Source: Prochlorococcus marinus str. MIT 9312 (GTDB taxonomy: Bacteria; Cyanobacteriota; Cyanobacteriia; PCC-6307; Cyanobiaceae). Taken from it: 64,000 nucleotides of DNA. Numbering within the stretch: position 1 is the stretch's first letter; every line of letters begins with the position of its first letter. Both the position numbers and the translations under genes were made by a program. The notes beneath the pieces were generated by a model. The model saw only the letters and a list, made by a program, of their open reading frames with translations, did no database searches and was not told where the DNA came from. Positions 18,606 through 26,053 of this stretch are shown in pieces. The DNA lies in the NCBI RefSeq assembly GCF_000012645.1, contig NC_007577.1, forward strand, positions 1,550,001 through 1,614,000, written 5' to 3'.

Positions 18606-18788
18606 ATGAAACTATTCAATCAATTTAACATTCTTCCAAGATACTTAACTGCGTTTAATTATGCAGGATTAAATCTAAACGAAACCCCAAAAGAACTTGA
18701 GAAATGCAACCCTGAGTTTCAAAACTTTTGGGAGAAAGAATGTAGAGAACATCCAACAAATCAAAATTGTTTAATTTACTGCGACTGA
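18606..18788 (+). CDS. Small protein with CP12-like C-terminal Cys tail
   Basis: This 60-residue protein is preceded by a strong Shine-Dalgarno AGGAGGT at 18596-18602, unusual for this genome's weak ribosome sites, which fixes the ATG at 18606. There is no signal peptide or membrane segment. Its tail, CREHPTNQNCLIYCD (C46, P50, C55, Y58), fits CxxxPx4CxxY. This is the spacing of the C-terminal disulfide loop of CP12, the redox linker of GAPDH and phosphoribulokinase. The rest of CP12, including its AWD core, is absent; additional cysteines are C34 and C59. Whether it binds GAPDH is inference; it may equally be an unrelated Cys motif. It is the only solid gene in the islet. Confidence 0.7.
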   Translation: MKLFNQFNILPRYLTAFNYAGLNLNETPKELEKCNPEFQNFWEKECREHPTNQNCLIYCD

Positions 18789-18993
18789 ACTCGCTTTACG
18801 AGTAAATAATTACTTGATCTCAGTTTTGATTTGGACTCTCTCAAAGAACAATCTCTACTCCGACTTTGATAAAAATAAAGTTGAAATTAGTGGTTTAATT
18901 TCCTAGTTAGATATTATTAATTCTGGTCAGCAACTTAATAAAATACCGCTCAAAAAGCACTGTTTAAGGGACTGTTTACACTATTATGTCCAC

Positions 18994-19014
18994 TTCGAAT
19001 CTGGGTGCCGCCTT
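18994..19014 (+). repeat. Direct repeat copy 2 (partial tRNA-Cys 3' end)
   Basis: This is an exact second copy of the 21 bases at 18052-18072, with no tRNA 5' part upstream (the preceding bases, CTATTATGTCCAC, do not match). It cannot make a functional tRNA. It marks the right edge of the islet. Confidence 0.9.
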
Positions 19015-19049
19015 TCTTCAGATTATTTTATATATACATTTGAACTGTT

Positions 19050-19217
19050 TTAATAATCATTATCTGCTACACACATTCCTAGACATCTAACCCCATTTGA
19101 TGCTGTCCTTTTGCAATGAGTACATAAAATAGGATCTTTCTTTGAAGGAGGATTAATTTTTGAACTATTATTAAACTTTAAACTTATTAACTCTTGTTTT
19201 GAATCAAATAGAGTCAT
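19050..19217 (-). CDS. 55-residue Cys-rich putative zinc-binding protein
   Basis: The frame open from 19454 reads mostly as a shadow of the neighbouring 214-residue gene. From the ATG at 19217 it leaves that gene and ends in CTHCKRTASNGVRCLGMCVADNDY (CxxC-x9-C-x3-C), which looks like a real small metal-binding motif. The start overlaps the 3' end of the upstream gene by 14 bp, consistent with coupled translation. I recall similar short C-termini in marine picocyanobacteria but cannot name a family. The function is unknown. Confidence 0.6.
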   Translation of the reverse strand: MTLFDSKQELISLKFNNSSKINPPSKKDPILCTHCKRTASNGVRCLGMCVADNDY

Positions 19218-19848
19218 TCTTGGAAGTGTCATTAGGATCGATACTAACAACAAGTGAAGCATTTGTGTTGGAAGAGGGTATGTCCATAATTTTGACAGTT
19301 TCTTTGGGCTCATCAATAATTTGATTTTCTTCAGCACTCTCATCAACTGCACATGCTTCAAGAGCCTCTCGAAGTAGTGAATCAAAAGTTGCACCTGGCA
19401 ATCTATGTCTCGCAACCTCAAGAAAAGTTCTCGGTAATGATTCAGAAGCAGCATCTCTCAAAGCAGGATTATTCTTCCTATGTTCTTGTTCTTCTTCTAT
19501 GGATTTAATAAACCTGAGTGTGACATCTCTTTTGGTAGAGGCTTTTATCAGCGTATCGTTTTCAGGATTACTACTATTCGGCTCATTCTCAAGATCATTA
19601 AGCCTTTTTTCCAAGCTATTTAAAACTTCATTAGCTTCTTTACTAATATGAGCTAATTGACCATCGGACAAATTAGGTAAATCAGCAACAAAAACCTTCC
19701 CATGATCCCTCAGTGTCAAAAAAGTAGGTCTTGGACCTTGAGCCTGTCTTCCACTAAATTCAGAATTATTACCCAAGGGTCTTTTTGGAGGTGTAGGACC
19801 AGCTGAACTACGTCTACGTGTAATTCTTTGATTATTTGCAAAAGGCAT
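19204..19848 (-). CDS. Conserved picocyanobacterial protein of unknown function
   Basis: This 214-residue soluble protein has a basic, proline-rich N-terminus (RRRSSAGPTPPKRP). A predicted coiled-coil lies at about 85-110 (EANEVLNSLEKRLNDLENE), followed by a second helical stretch with EEEQEHRKN and an acidic, low-complexity C-terminus rich in Asn, Asp and Ser. No enzyme motif is visible. I do not recognise the family. It overlaps the 55-residue Cys-rich gene downstream by 14 bp, suggesting the two work together. Confidence 0.75.
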   Translation of the reverse strand: MPFANNQRITRRRSSAGPTPPKRPLGNNSEFSGRQAQGPRPTFLTLRDHGKVFVADLPNLSDGQLAHISKEANEVLNSLEKRLNDLENEPNSSNPENDTLIKASTKRDVTLRFIKSIEEEQEHRKNNPALRDAASESLPRTFLEVARHRLPGATFDSLLREALEACAVDESAEENQIIDEPKETVKIMDIPSSNTNASLVVSIDPNDTSKNDSI

Positions 19849-19980
19849 TGAATTAAAGGTTAAATCTTAATACTTAAACTTCCGATATAATTCGGCGCTA
19901 ATCTTATTATATTACATCTAACTTTTTCATTTGTGTATAAAAAATTTTTTAAAACTCATTTAAATTATTTTAAAAAAAAC

Positions 19981-21024
19981 TTAAGTTAAAATTTCAGGCA
20001 AAAATTTACTAATTGTTGAATCATTTTTTCGAACTATCTTTCCAATCTCCCAACTATCGATATCATGATCTTTACAGATATTTAATATTGAATCTTTAAA
20101 TTGTTTATCAATAATTAAGCAAAATCCTACCCCAAGGTTAAAAGTATTCCAAAAATCTTTTTCAGGAATCGTCCCTTTTTCTTTTAGGAATTTAAATAAA
20201 ATTGGTATTTCCCAAGAATTGGTGTTGATATAAGGAATAAAATCAGAAGGTATGCATCTTGGAAGATTCTCTGGAATACCTCCACCAGTAATATGAGACA
20301 TTGCTTTAATTTCTATATTTTCGGATAATATTTGATTAACAACATTATTGTAGATCTTTGTAGGTTTCAATAACTCATCATAAAAATTTAAGTGAGAAAC
20401 TTTTTCAAATTCTTTATCTAATTGATTATTGTTTTGAATTATTTTTCTTACTAAACTAAAACCGTTACTATGAACTCCATTACTTTTTAAAGCAATTATT
20501 AAGTCATTTTCTGATATTTTTTTACCATTAATAAGCTTATCCTCGTCAACTATTCCTACACAAAATCCTGCCAAATCATACTTGTTATTTGAATAAAATC
20601 CTGGCATTTCAGCAGTTTCCCCACCGAGTAATGAACAGTTATTTTCTCCACAGCCATGTGAAATTCCTTGAACAACCTGCAATAATTGTTTTTTATCAAG
20701 CTTGCCAGTAGCGATATAATCAAGAAAAAATAAAGGTTTTGCGCCGCAAGTAATAATATCATTCATGCACATAGCAACCAAATCAATACCAACCTCAAAG
20801 TGAAAGTTTTTACTTTGGGCTAATTCTAATTTTGTTCCAACACCATCAGTTCCTGAAACTAGAACTGGTTTTTTAAAACTATCGACAGGGATTCTAAATA
20901 AACCTCCGAACCCACCAATACCGTCAATCACATTAGATGTATGCGTTCCTTCAACTGCCTGTTTAATTTCGGAAACAAATTCTCGCCCAGCCTCTATATC
21001 AACACCTGATGTTTTGTAATCCAT
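19981..21024 (-). CDS. purM: Phosphoribosylformylglycinamidine cyclo-ligase (AIR synthetase)
   Basis: PurM closes the imidazole ring of 5-aminoimidazole ribonucleotide in purine synthesis using ATP. The 347-residue protein shows VSGTDGVGTKL, the signature CMNDIITCGAKPLFFLDYIATGKLD, LLGGETAEMPGFY and MSHITGGGIPENLPR, all standard for PurM. Length and start are normal. It is divergent from panC/cmk with a 98-bp gap. Confidence 0.97.
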   Translation of the reverse strand: MDYKTSGVDIEAGREFVSEIKQAVEGTHTSNVIDGIGGFGGLFRIPVDSFKKPVLVSGTDGVGTKLELAQSKNFHFEVGIDLVAMCMNDIITCGAKPLFFLDYIATGKLDKKQLLQVVQGISHGCGENNCSLLGGETAEMPGFYSNNKYDLAGFCVGIVDEDKLINGKKISENDLIIALKSNGVHSNGFSLVRKIIQNNNQLDKEFEKVSHLNFYDELLKPTKIYNNVVNQILSENIEIKAMSHITGGGIPENLPRCIPSDFIPYINTNSWEIPILFKFLKEKGTIPEKDFWNTFNLGVGFCLIIDKQFKDSILNICKDHDIDSWEIGKIVRKNDSTISKFLPEILT

Positions 21025-21122
21025 GAAATAAAAATGATAGACTTTCCCTATATAGATATTCCTCCGAAGATTGCTTTTGTCCAGTAATTATTTATCAAAT
21101 AGATTTATTTTTTAAAAACAAA

Positions 21123-22655
21123 GTGAAGAAAGTAATCATAAGGAAAACAGAAGAAATAAAAAATTGGAGAAGAAATATAAATAGTGATATTAACTTCATT
21201 CCAACAATGGGTAATCTTCATAATGGACATAAAACCCTAATATCAACAGCAAAAAATGCTAATTCCAATGTTAATTTAGTAAGTATATTTGTTAATCCAC
21301 TTCAATTTGATAACAAGTCAGATTTAGAGAATTATCCTAAAACAATTGACAATGATATTAAAATATCCTTTGAGAATGGCGCAGATGTCATCTTCATCCC
21401 TAGTACTGAAGAGATATATCCATCGGATAATAAAAATATTACATTCCTGAAAGCTCCCTTAGAGTTATCTTCGTCATTATGTGGGTTAAATCGAATTGGA
21501 CATTTTGATGGCGTTTGTACTGTAGTTTATAAATTACTTAATCTCATCAAGCCAAAAAATCTTTATTTAGGAGAAAAAGATTGGCAGCAACTATTAATAT
21601 TAAAAAATCTTGTCTTAACAAAGAAATTGGATGTAGCTATTAAATCTATTCCTACTCAGAGAGACTTTGATGGAATTCCTTTAAGTTCTCGTAATGTACA
21701 TCTATCAAATAACGAAAGAAAATTAATTAGATTTTTCTCACATGAATTATTAGTAGCAAAAGAAAATTTTCAACAAGAAAAAAAGATCAATTTAAAAGAA
21801 ATAATTCAAAAGCTGTCAGCACAAAAAATTTCAATTGAATATTTAGAACATTTACACCCTTATACCCTTCAAGAATCAAAAGTTGAGGACAATATTTCAA
21901 TATTGGCTGGTGCGATAAGATGTGGAGAGACAAGATTAATTGATCACGTTTTTCTAATGAAAAGAAGTCCAATTATTGCAATAGATGGCCCTGCAGGGTC
22001 AGGTAAAAGTACTGTGACACAGTTAATAGCGAAGAAACTTAAACTTTTATATTTAGATACTGGAGCAATGTATAGGGCATTGAGTTGGCTCTTAATAAAA
22101 GAAAATATTGATTATAAAGAAGAAAAAAAATTGCAGAATATCCTTAAAGATATTTCTATTGTGTTCAAGTCAAATACAAATTCACAACAGGATGTTTTTA
22201 TTAATAATTACTGTGTTACTGAAGAAATTCGTTCACAAGAGATAAGTTCGATAGTATCTAAAATTTCCTCCATTAAAGAAGTCAGAGAATTCTTAGTAGA
22301 AGAACAAAGAAAAATTGGAGAATCAGGCGGACTAGTAGCTGAAGGAAGAGATATAGGAACTACTGTTTTTCCTGATGCAGAACTTAAAATATTTTTAACT
22401 GCAAGCATAGATGAAAGAGCAAAAAGAAGAAAGTCTGACAAAAAAAGTAAAGACTCACAAGAAATAGACCTTCATAAATTAAAAGAACTTATAAAGAAAA
22501 GAGATTTTGAAGATTCTAATAGGGAAATCTCACCTCTTATAAAAGCAAATGACGCAATAGAAATTATTACGGATGGATGTTCAATTAATGAGGTAGTAGA
22601 TAAAATTATTGATCTTTATAATGACAAGATCCCTAAAGAGACTCAGATCCGATAA
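21123..22655 (+). CDS. panC/cmk: Bifunctional pantothenate synthetase / cytidylate kinase
   Basis: The first half (about 1-275) is PanC, which condenses pantoate and beta-alanine. It has IPTMGNLHNGHKTL, with the HxGH nucleotide site, and LYLGEKDWQQL. The second half (from about 282) is cytidylate kinase, with Walker A GPAGSGKST at 289-297 and LDTGAMYRALSW, AEGRDIGTTVFPDAELKIFLTAS. This fusion is characteristic of cyanobacteria and totals 510 residues. Translation starts at GTG (21123). It is convergent with the phosphatase gene, 2 bp apart. Confidence 0.95.
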   Translation: MKKVIIRKTEEIKNWRRNINSDINFIPTMGNLHNGHKTLISTAKNANSNVNLVSIFVNPLQFDNKSDLENYPKTIDNDIKISFENGADVIFIPSTEEIYPSDNKNITFLKAPLELSSSLCGLNRIGHFDGVCTVVYKLLNLIKPKNLYLGEKDWQQLLILKNLVLTKKLDVAIKSIPTQRDFDGIPLSSRNVHLSNNERKLIRFFSHELLVAKENFQQEKKINLKEIIQKLSAQKISIEYLEHLHPYTLQESKVEDNISILAGAIRCGETRLIDHVFLMKRSPIIAIDGPAGSGKSTVTQLIAKKLKLLYLDTGAMYRALSWLLIKENIDYKEEKKLQNILKDISIVFKSNTNSQQDVFINNYCVTEEIRSQEISSIVSKISSIKEVREFLVEEQRKIGESGGLVAEGRDIGTTVFPDAELKIFLTASIDERAKRRKSDKKSKDSQEIDLHKLKELIKKRDFEDSNREISPLIKANDAIEIITDGCSINEVVDKIIDLYNDKIPKETQIR

Positions 22656-22657
22656 AT

Positions 22658-23131
22658 TCAAGACATACTTTCCAAAAAGCCGCTCACAGAATCTTCTAAT
22701 ATATCAAGAACATAATCAAAGCCGTCATCACCTCCAAAATAGGGGTCAGGAACTTCTTGCTCATTAAAAACTGATCTAAAATCTTGAATTTTTTTAATTG
22801 ATGCAAAATCAGTTGAAGATGTTCTCTTTTTAAGATCTTGAATATTTCGAAAATTTGAGTCGTCCATCGCAAGAATATAGTTAAATTCCTCAAAATCTTT
22901 GCTAGTAATTTGACGAGCCCTACTTAAGATATTTATGTCTCTTCTTTCTGCAGCAATTCTCATCCTAGAGTCAGCTTTTTTCCCAATATGCCAACTCCCA
23001 GTTCCAGCAGAATCTACAATAAAGCCATCGGTTAATCCTTTCCTTTCAAGTAGACTTATAAAAATAGCTTCTGCTGCAGGAGACCTACAAATATTTCCCA
23101 AACATACAAAAAGAACAGAAATTTTTTTCAT
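22658..23131 (-). CDS. Low-molecular-weight protein tyrosine phosphatase
   Basis: This 157-residue protein has the N-terminal phosphatase loop VCLGNICRS (C10-X5-R16, second Cys C15). The general-acid aspartate is D129 in the family motif DPYFGGDDGF. Such enzymes dephosphorylate phosphotyrosine or low-molecular phosphates, and the physiological target is not evident from context. pebB lies upstream on the same strand with a 32-bp gap. Confidence 0.93.
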   Translation of the reverse strand: MKKISVLFVCLGNICRSPAAEAIFISLLERKGLTDGFIVDSAGTGSWHIGKKADSRMRIAAERRDINILSRARQITSKDFEEFNYILAMDDSNFRNIQDLKKRTSSTDFASIKKIQDFRSVFNEQEVPDPYFGGDDGFDYVLDILEDSVSGFLESMS

Positions 23132-23163
23132 ATCATCTCACCTTTTATAAAATTATAAGATGT

Positions 23164-23925
23164 TTAAGTAGTAAATAAAACTTCTTTAATTAAAGATTCA
23201 GTAAATTCCTTACCAAACAAACTGGATAACATTGGCCTAGCTGGATCGTTATCTATTCTATATTTCAAATAATTATTTTGACCATTTATTAATTCTTTTT
23301 GTAGGTTTAAATTAACTTGCTGGCTTTCGAAAAGAATTTCCAAATACAAATCAAGATATTCCTTAAATGAGGTATAAAGCTGATTAGCAATTAAAAAATC
23401 ACTTCTTTCTTCTTTTGGTAATTTTGACCAGATTACTCCTGGAGAAAAAAATCGAGCTACATCTGCAGACATTTTTTCAGCTAATGGAAGTGATGAATGA
23501 CAATGATTTTTGAGTTTTATAAGTTTTTCTAATAACTCATTATTGTATTGATTTTGTATTTTTAATGAAGGCTGAAAATCTAATACTAATAAATGACTAT
23601 TAGGTAGAGAAACAAAATCTACTCCAAAAAATGGGACATTATAAATAGTATTAGGAATAATTAAAAAATTTAAAACAGAATAATTTGGACTATTTATGCA
23701 TACTGCTCTTGCGAATTGAATTCTTTTTTTATGAGTTACACCCCAAGTAGAGAGATTCACATTTTTTTTTGATTTTTTTGAACCGTAAGTTGAATCTTTG
23801 TAAGAGTATTCAGAAGGTATTTTTTTTTCTAAACAGTTATATTTACTTAAATTATTAACTAGATATTTTAGGAAATTATGCCATTTCCAATCTGGTCTAT
23901 AAAAAATAGTATCTTCTATTAACAT
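23164..23925 (-). CDS. pebB: Phycoerythrobilin:ferredoxin oxidoreductase
   Basis: PebB reduces 15,16-dihydrobiliverdin to phycoerythrobilin with electrons from ferredoxin. The 253-residue protein is of the ferredoxin-dependent bilin reductase fold, with [23 protein letters not shown] carrying the catalytic-region acidic residue and a C-terminal [26 protein letters not shown]. It directly abuts pebA upstream (stop/start at 23926/23925), with ho1 before that. Confidence 0.92.
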   Translation of the reverse strand: MLIEDTIFYRPDWKWHNFLKYLVNNLSKYNCLEKKIPSEYSYKDSTYGSKKSKKNVNLSTWGVTHKKRIQFARAVCINSPNYSVLNFLIIPNTIYNVPFFGVDFVSLPNSHLLVLDFQPSLKIQNQYNNELLEKLIKLKNHCHSSLPLAEKMSADVARFFSPGVIWSKLPKEERSDFLIANQLYTSFKEYLDLYLEILFESQQVNLNLQKELINGQNNYLKYRIDNDPARPMLSSLFGKEFTESLIKEVLFTT

Positions 23926-24636
23926 TCAAAGAATAATCTCATTATTTAATGTAAAAAGAAATTTATTAATAAATTTTTTTGTCCATTTTTCTCCAAAAAA
24001 AGATTTAAACAATTTATCTGCAGGGTCTTTTTCAAAACTGTACTTATCGTATTTAATTTGATTAATCTTTATTTCTTCTAAGTTTAAAAATTGATTAACA
24101 GGATTCGATTTATTAAGATTCAAATAATTATTTATAAATGCATGGAATACATCATTTAAATCTCTATCAAGGTTTAATTTATTGCCTCTACATATAATTA
24201 CCCATGGAGAGAAATACTTTTTTGAATCGTAGATATTCTTCATTTTATTATTATCAAATGCAGAATATTTTTTCTTAATCATACCTAAACTTGAACAATA
24301 CTTTTCGAGATACTTGTTTTCTTGAATTAAAGGTTGATAATCTAGAATTGCTAATAACTTTTTAGCAGTTCCAAACCATAAAATATCAGCTCCTAGGATA
24401 GGCAATTCACTATCAAAATTTGGATATGCGACCGTATTAAAAACTTGAATATTTTTGCCGCCGTCTAATCTAGTTATTCGCCACTTTCTATATTCTGGAG
24501 ATGAAAAAAGCCAATTTTTAATAATATATTTTGAGTCTTTATTGTGATGTTCTTTAAATTCGTTAGATATTTGCAGTTCATGACCATTTAATTCATCAAT
24601 ATTGGTTTTAAGGAAATCAACTAATGAATCAAACAT
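23926..24636 (-). CDS. pebA: 15,16-dihydrobiliverdin:ferredoxin oxidoreductase
   Basis: PebA performs the first two-electron reduction of biliverdin IXalpha to 15,16-dihydrobiliverdin and channels it to PebB. The 236-residue protein has [33 protein letters not shown] and AILDYQPL, plus a C-terminal [17 protein letters not shown] that resembles the PebB tail. It lies between ho1 (5-bp gap) and pebB (adjacent) in one operon. Confidence 0.92.
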   Translation of the reverse strand: MFDSLVDFLKTNIDELNGHELQISNEFKEHHNKDSKYIIKNWLFSSPEYRKWRITRLDGGKNIQVFNTVAYPNFDSELPILGADILWFGTAKKLLAILDYQPLIQENKYLEKYCSSLGMIKKKYSAFDNNKMKNIYDSKKYFSPWVIICRGNKLNLDRDLNDVFHAFINNYLNLNKSNPVNQFLNLEEIKINQIKYDKYSFEKDPADKLFKSFFGEKWTKKFINKFLFTLNNEIIL

Positions 24637-24641
24637 AAATA

Positions 24642-25352
24642 CTAAGTCTCAGTGCTTCCCTTCCTAGCTTTTTTTGTAATGTAATTAAATACAATCTTGC
24701 CTAAAACTGCAATCAAGTTACCTTCAAGCTCTTTAAACATTTTCATATTGTAAGTAAAAGCTTGATTAGCTTCATCAATAATTTGATCAGCAGTGTTTTG
24801 ATTTATTGGAAGTTGATTCAAAGTAAGGGAATATTCTTCCTTGAATTTCTTTTCGTCCTCAATTAAATCAAATTCATAAAAACTTAAACCATTATTTCCC
24901 TCCAAATTTAATGCTTTTTTGGCGATCCTTTTCAAAATTTGACCACCAGATAAATCTCCTATATAGCGTGTATAGTGGTGACCAACCAATAATTCTGGCG
25001 AATTTTTTGCAACCGAACGGATTCTTTCAACATATTCTTTTGCTGATTGAGAAATATTAATTTGATTCTTCCAGTTATCACCAAAATAAAATTTAAGATC
25101 ATTTTCAAGGGTTTTTTTCCTGAATAATGATTTAAAACCAATAGGTTTTATTACAGGGTGTTCCTCATGGACCAATCTTTCAATTTCTTCTTCCATAGCC
25201 TCATAAACAAAATATAAATCGCTAATTAATTTTCTATAAGATTTCTTTTCAACAACACCTTTTAAAAAACAAGCCACAAAGCCAGTATTTTCTGCCATAG
25301 TGTGGGATTTTTTTGTCCCTTCTCTTAGTTGTCCTGCAAGAGCGACTGCCAT
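24642..25352 (-). CDS. ho1: Heme oxygenase
   Basis: Heme oxygenase opens heme to biliverdin IXalpha, releasing CO and iron, and supplies substrate to PebA. The 236-residue protein has the proximal heme ligand in [17 protein letters not shown] (H17) and the distal-helix signature [17 protein letters not shown]. It is the first gene of the ho1-pebA-pebB operon. No phycobilisome structural gene is in the window. Confidence 0.96.
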   Translation of the reverse strand: MAVALAGQLREGTKKSHTMAENTGFVACFLKGVVEKKSYRKLISDLYFVYEAMEEEIERLVHEEHPVIKPIGFKSLFRKKTLENDLKFYFGDNWKNQINISQSAKEYVERIRSVAKNSPELLVGHHYTRYIGDLSGGQILKRIAKKALNLEGNNGLSFYEFDLIEDEKKFKEEYSLTLNQLPINQNTADQIIDEANQAFTYNMKMFKELEGNLIAVLGKIVFNYITKKARKGSTET

Positions 25353-25409
25353 TTATTTTGAATTAATTTTACATGTGTATTTAATCTACAAGGAAAATAC
25401 ATAAAACAG

Positions 25410-25841
25410 CTAATTTTTGTTACTAGCGGATGTTGTAGAGAATAACTTATAAAGTTCTTTACAAACCAAAAAAAGATTATCTTTCTGCTCCTTTTGAGGT
25501 AAATGAGTACCAGTCATTTCCCACTCTCCGATAGTAGCCACTCTCCATCTCTCGGAGGGAACAATCATACCTCGCATTATTATTCCTAACAATTTTGGGA
25601 CTCCATTATTATTTGCATCTTCAATTCTTAATTGTAGGAGTATTGCTCTACATTCAATGAGAGGACTCCAACCTGGGAAATGAAACGCAAAATCAATAGT
25701 ATCCTTCATAGATTCATTATTTGAATTCTCCCAGGGACTAAAATTTACACTTGCATCTGGAAAATATTTCCGAAACAAAGCTGCAGTGGTAGCAATCTTA
25801 TTAGCTATTTCAACATTACTTACATTTGAACTAGCATTCAT
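25410..25841 (-). CDS. Conserved hypothetical protein upstream of ho1
   Basis: This 143-residue protein is soluble and lacks signal or membrane segments. A conserved-looking centre (FAFHFPGWSPLIECRAILLQLR, then PKLLGIIMRGMIVPSERWRVATIGEWEMTG) suggests a small alpha/beta domain. I do not recognise the family. It is 57 bp upstream of ho1 on the same strand. A link to bilin metabolism would be guilt by proximity only. Confidence 0.75.
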   Translation of the reverse strand: MNASSNVSNVEIANKIATTAALFRKYFPDASVNFSPWENSNNESMKDTIDFAFHFPGWSPLIECRAILLQLRIEDANNNGVPKLLGIIMRGMIVPSERWRVATIGEWEMTGTHLPQKEQKDNLFLVCKELYKLFSTTSASNKN

Positions 25842-25988
25842 AAATAGCTAAGTGTTTTTTTGAAAATGACATAATTTCCTTTAACTTGCTTATTAAATAC
25901 TTTTTCTTTTAATAAAGATGTTGAAATGCTGATCAACAAAGTATTCTCTATTCACATTTGAATAATAAATTTCTAGCTTTTAAAGAAA

Positions 25989-26032
25989 ATAACTCATCAC
26001 AAATTACAATACGAAGAACTTTAATGAGTTAT
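25989..26032 (+). promoter_or_regulatory. Inverted repeat upstream of icd
   Basis: ATAACTCAT (25989-25997) and ATGAGTTAT (26024-26032) are perfect 9-bp inverted repeats separated by 26 nt. They end 21 bp before the icd ATG. They could form a 5'-UTR hairpin or a spaced operator. No known factor site was recognised, and no clear NtcA palindrome was found here. Confidence 0.35.
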
Positions 26033-26053
26033 CTTTGTTCTTAATTCAATGCT

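Larger units (their letters stand above)
18072..18994. mobile_element. tRNA-Cys-bounded islet, possible remnant or minimal integrated element
   Basis: The roughly 0.92-kb stretch between the two tRNA-Cys 3'-end copies is the only long region here lacking ordinary genes. It contains a hairpin at 18169-18234, a second at 18398-18421, a GC-richer stretch at about 18420-18545 with a 26-codon ORF (18430-18510), tandem AGGAGG sites and the 60-residue CP12-tail-like gene (18606-18788). After 18790 I see no supported feature. No integrase, transposase or terminal inverted repeat is visible. Prochlorococcus is known to carry tRNA-integrated elements (tycheposons), and this may be a deleted or non-autonomous relative. 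Mobility is inferred from the repeats only. Confidence 0.6.

Noticed and set aside
19218-19454. First 79 residues of the ORF open from 19454 on the minus strand
   Set aside because: This portion is an alternative-frame shadow of the 214-residue gene. Only the part after the ATG at 19217 is supported.
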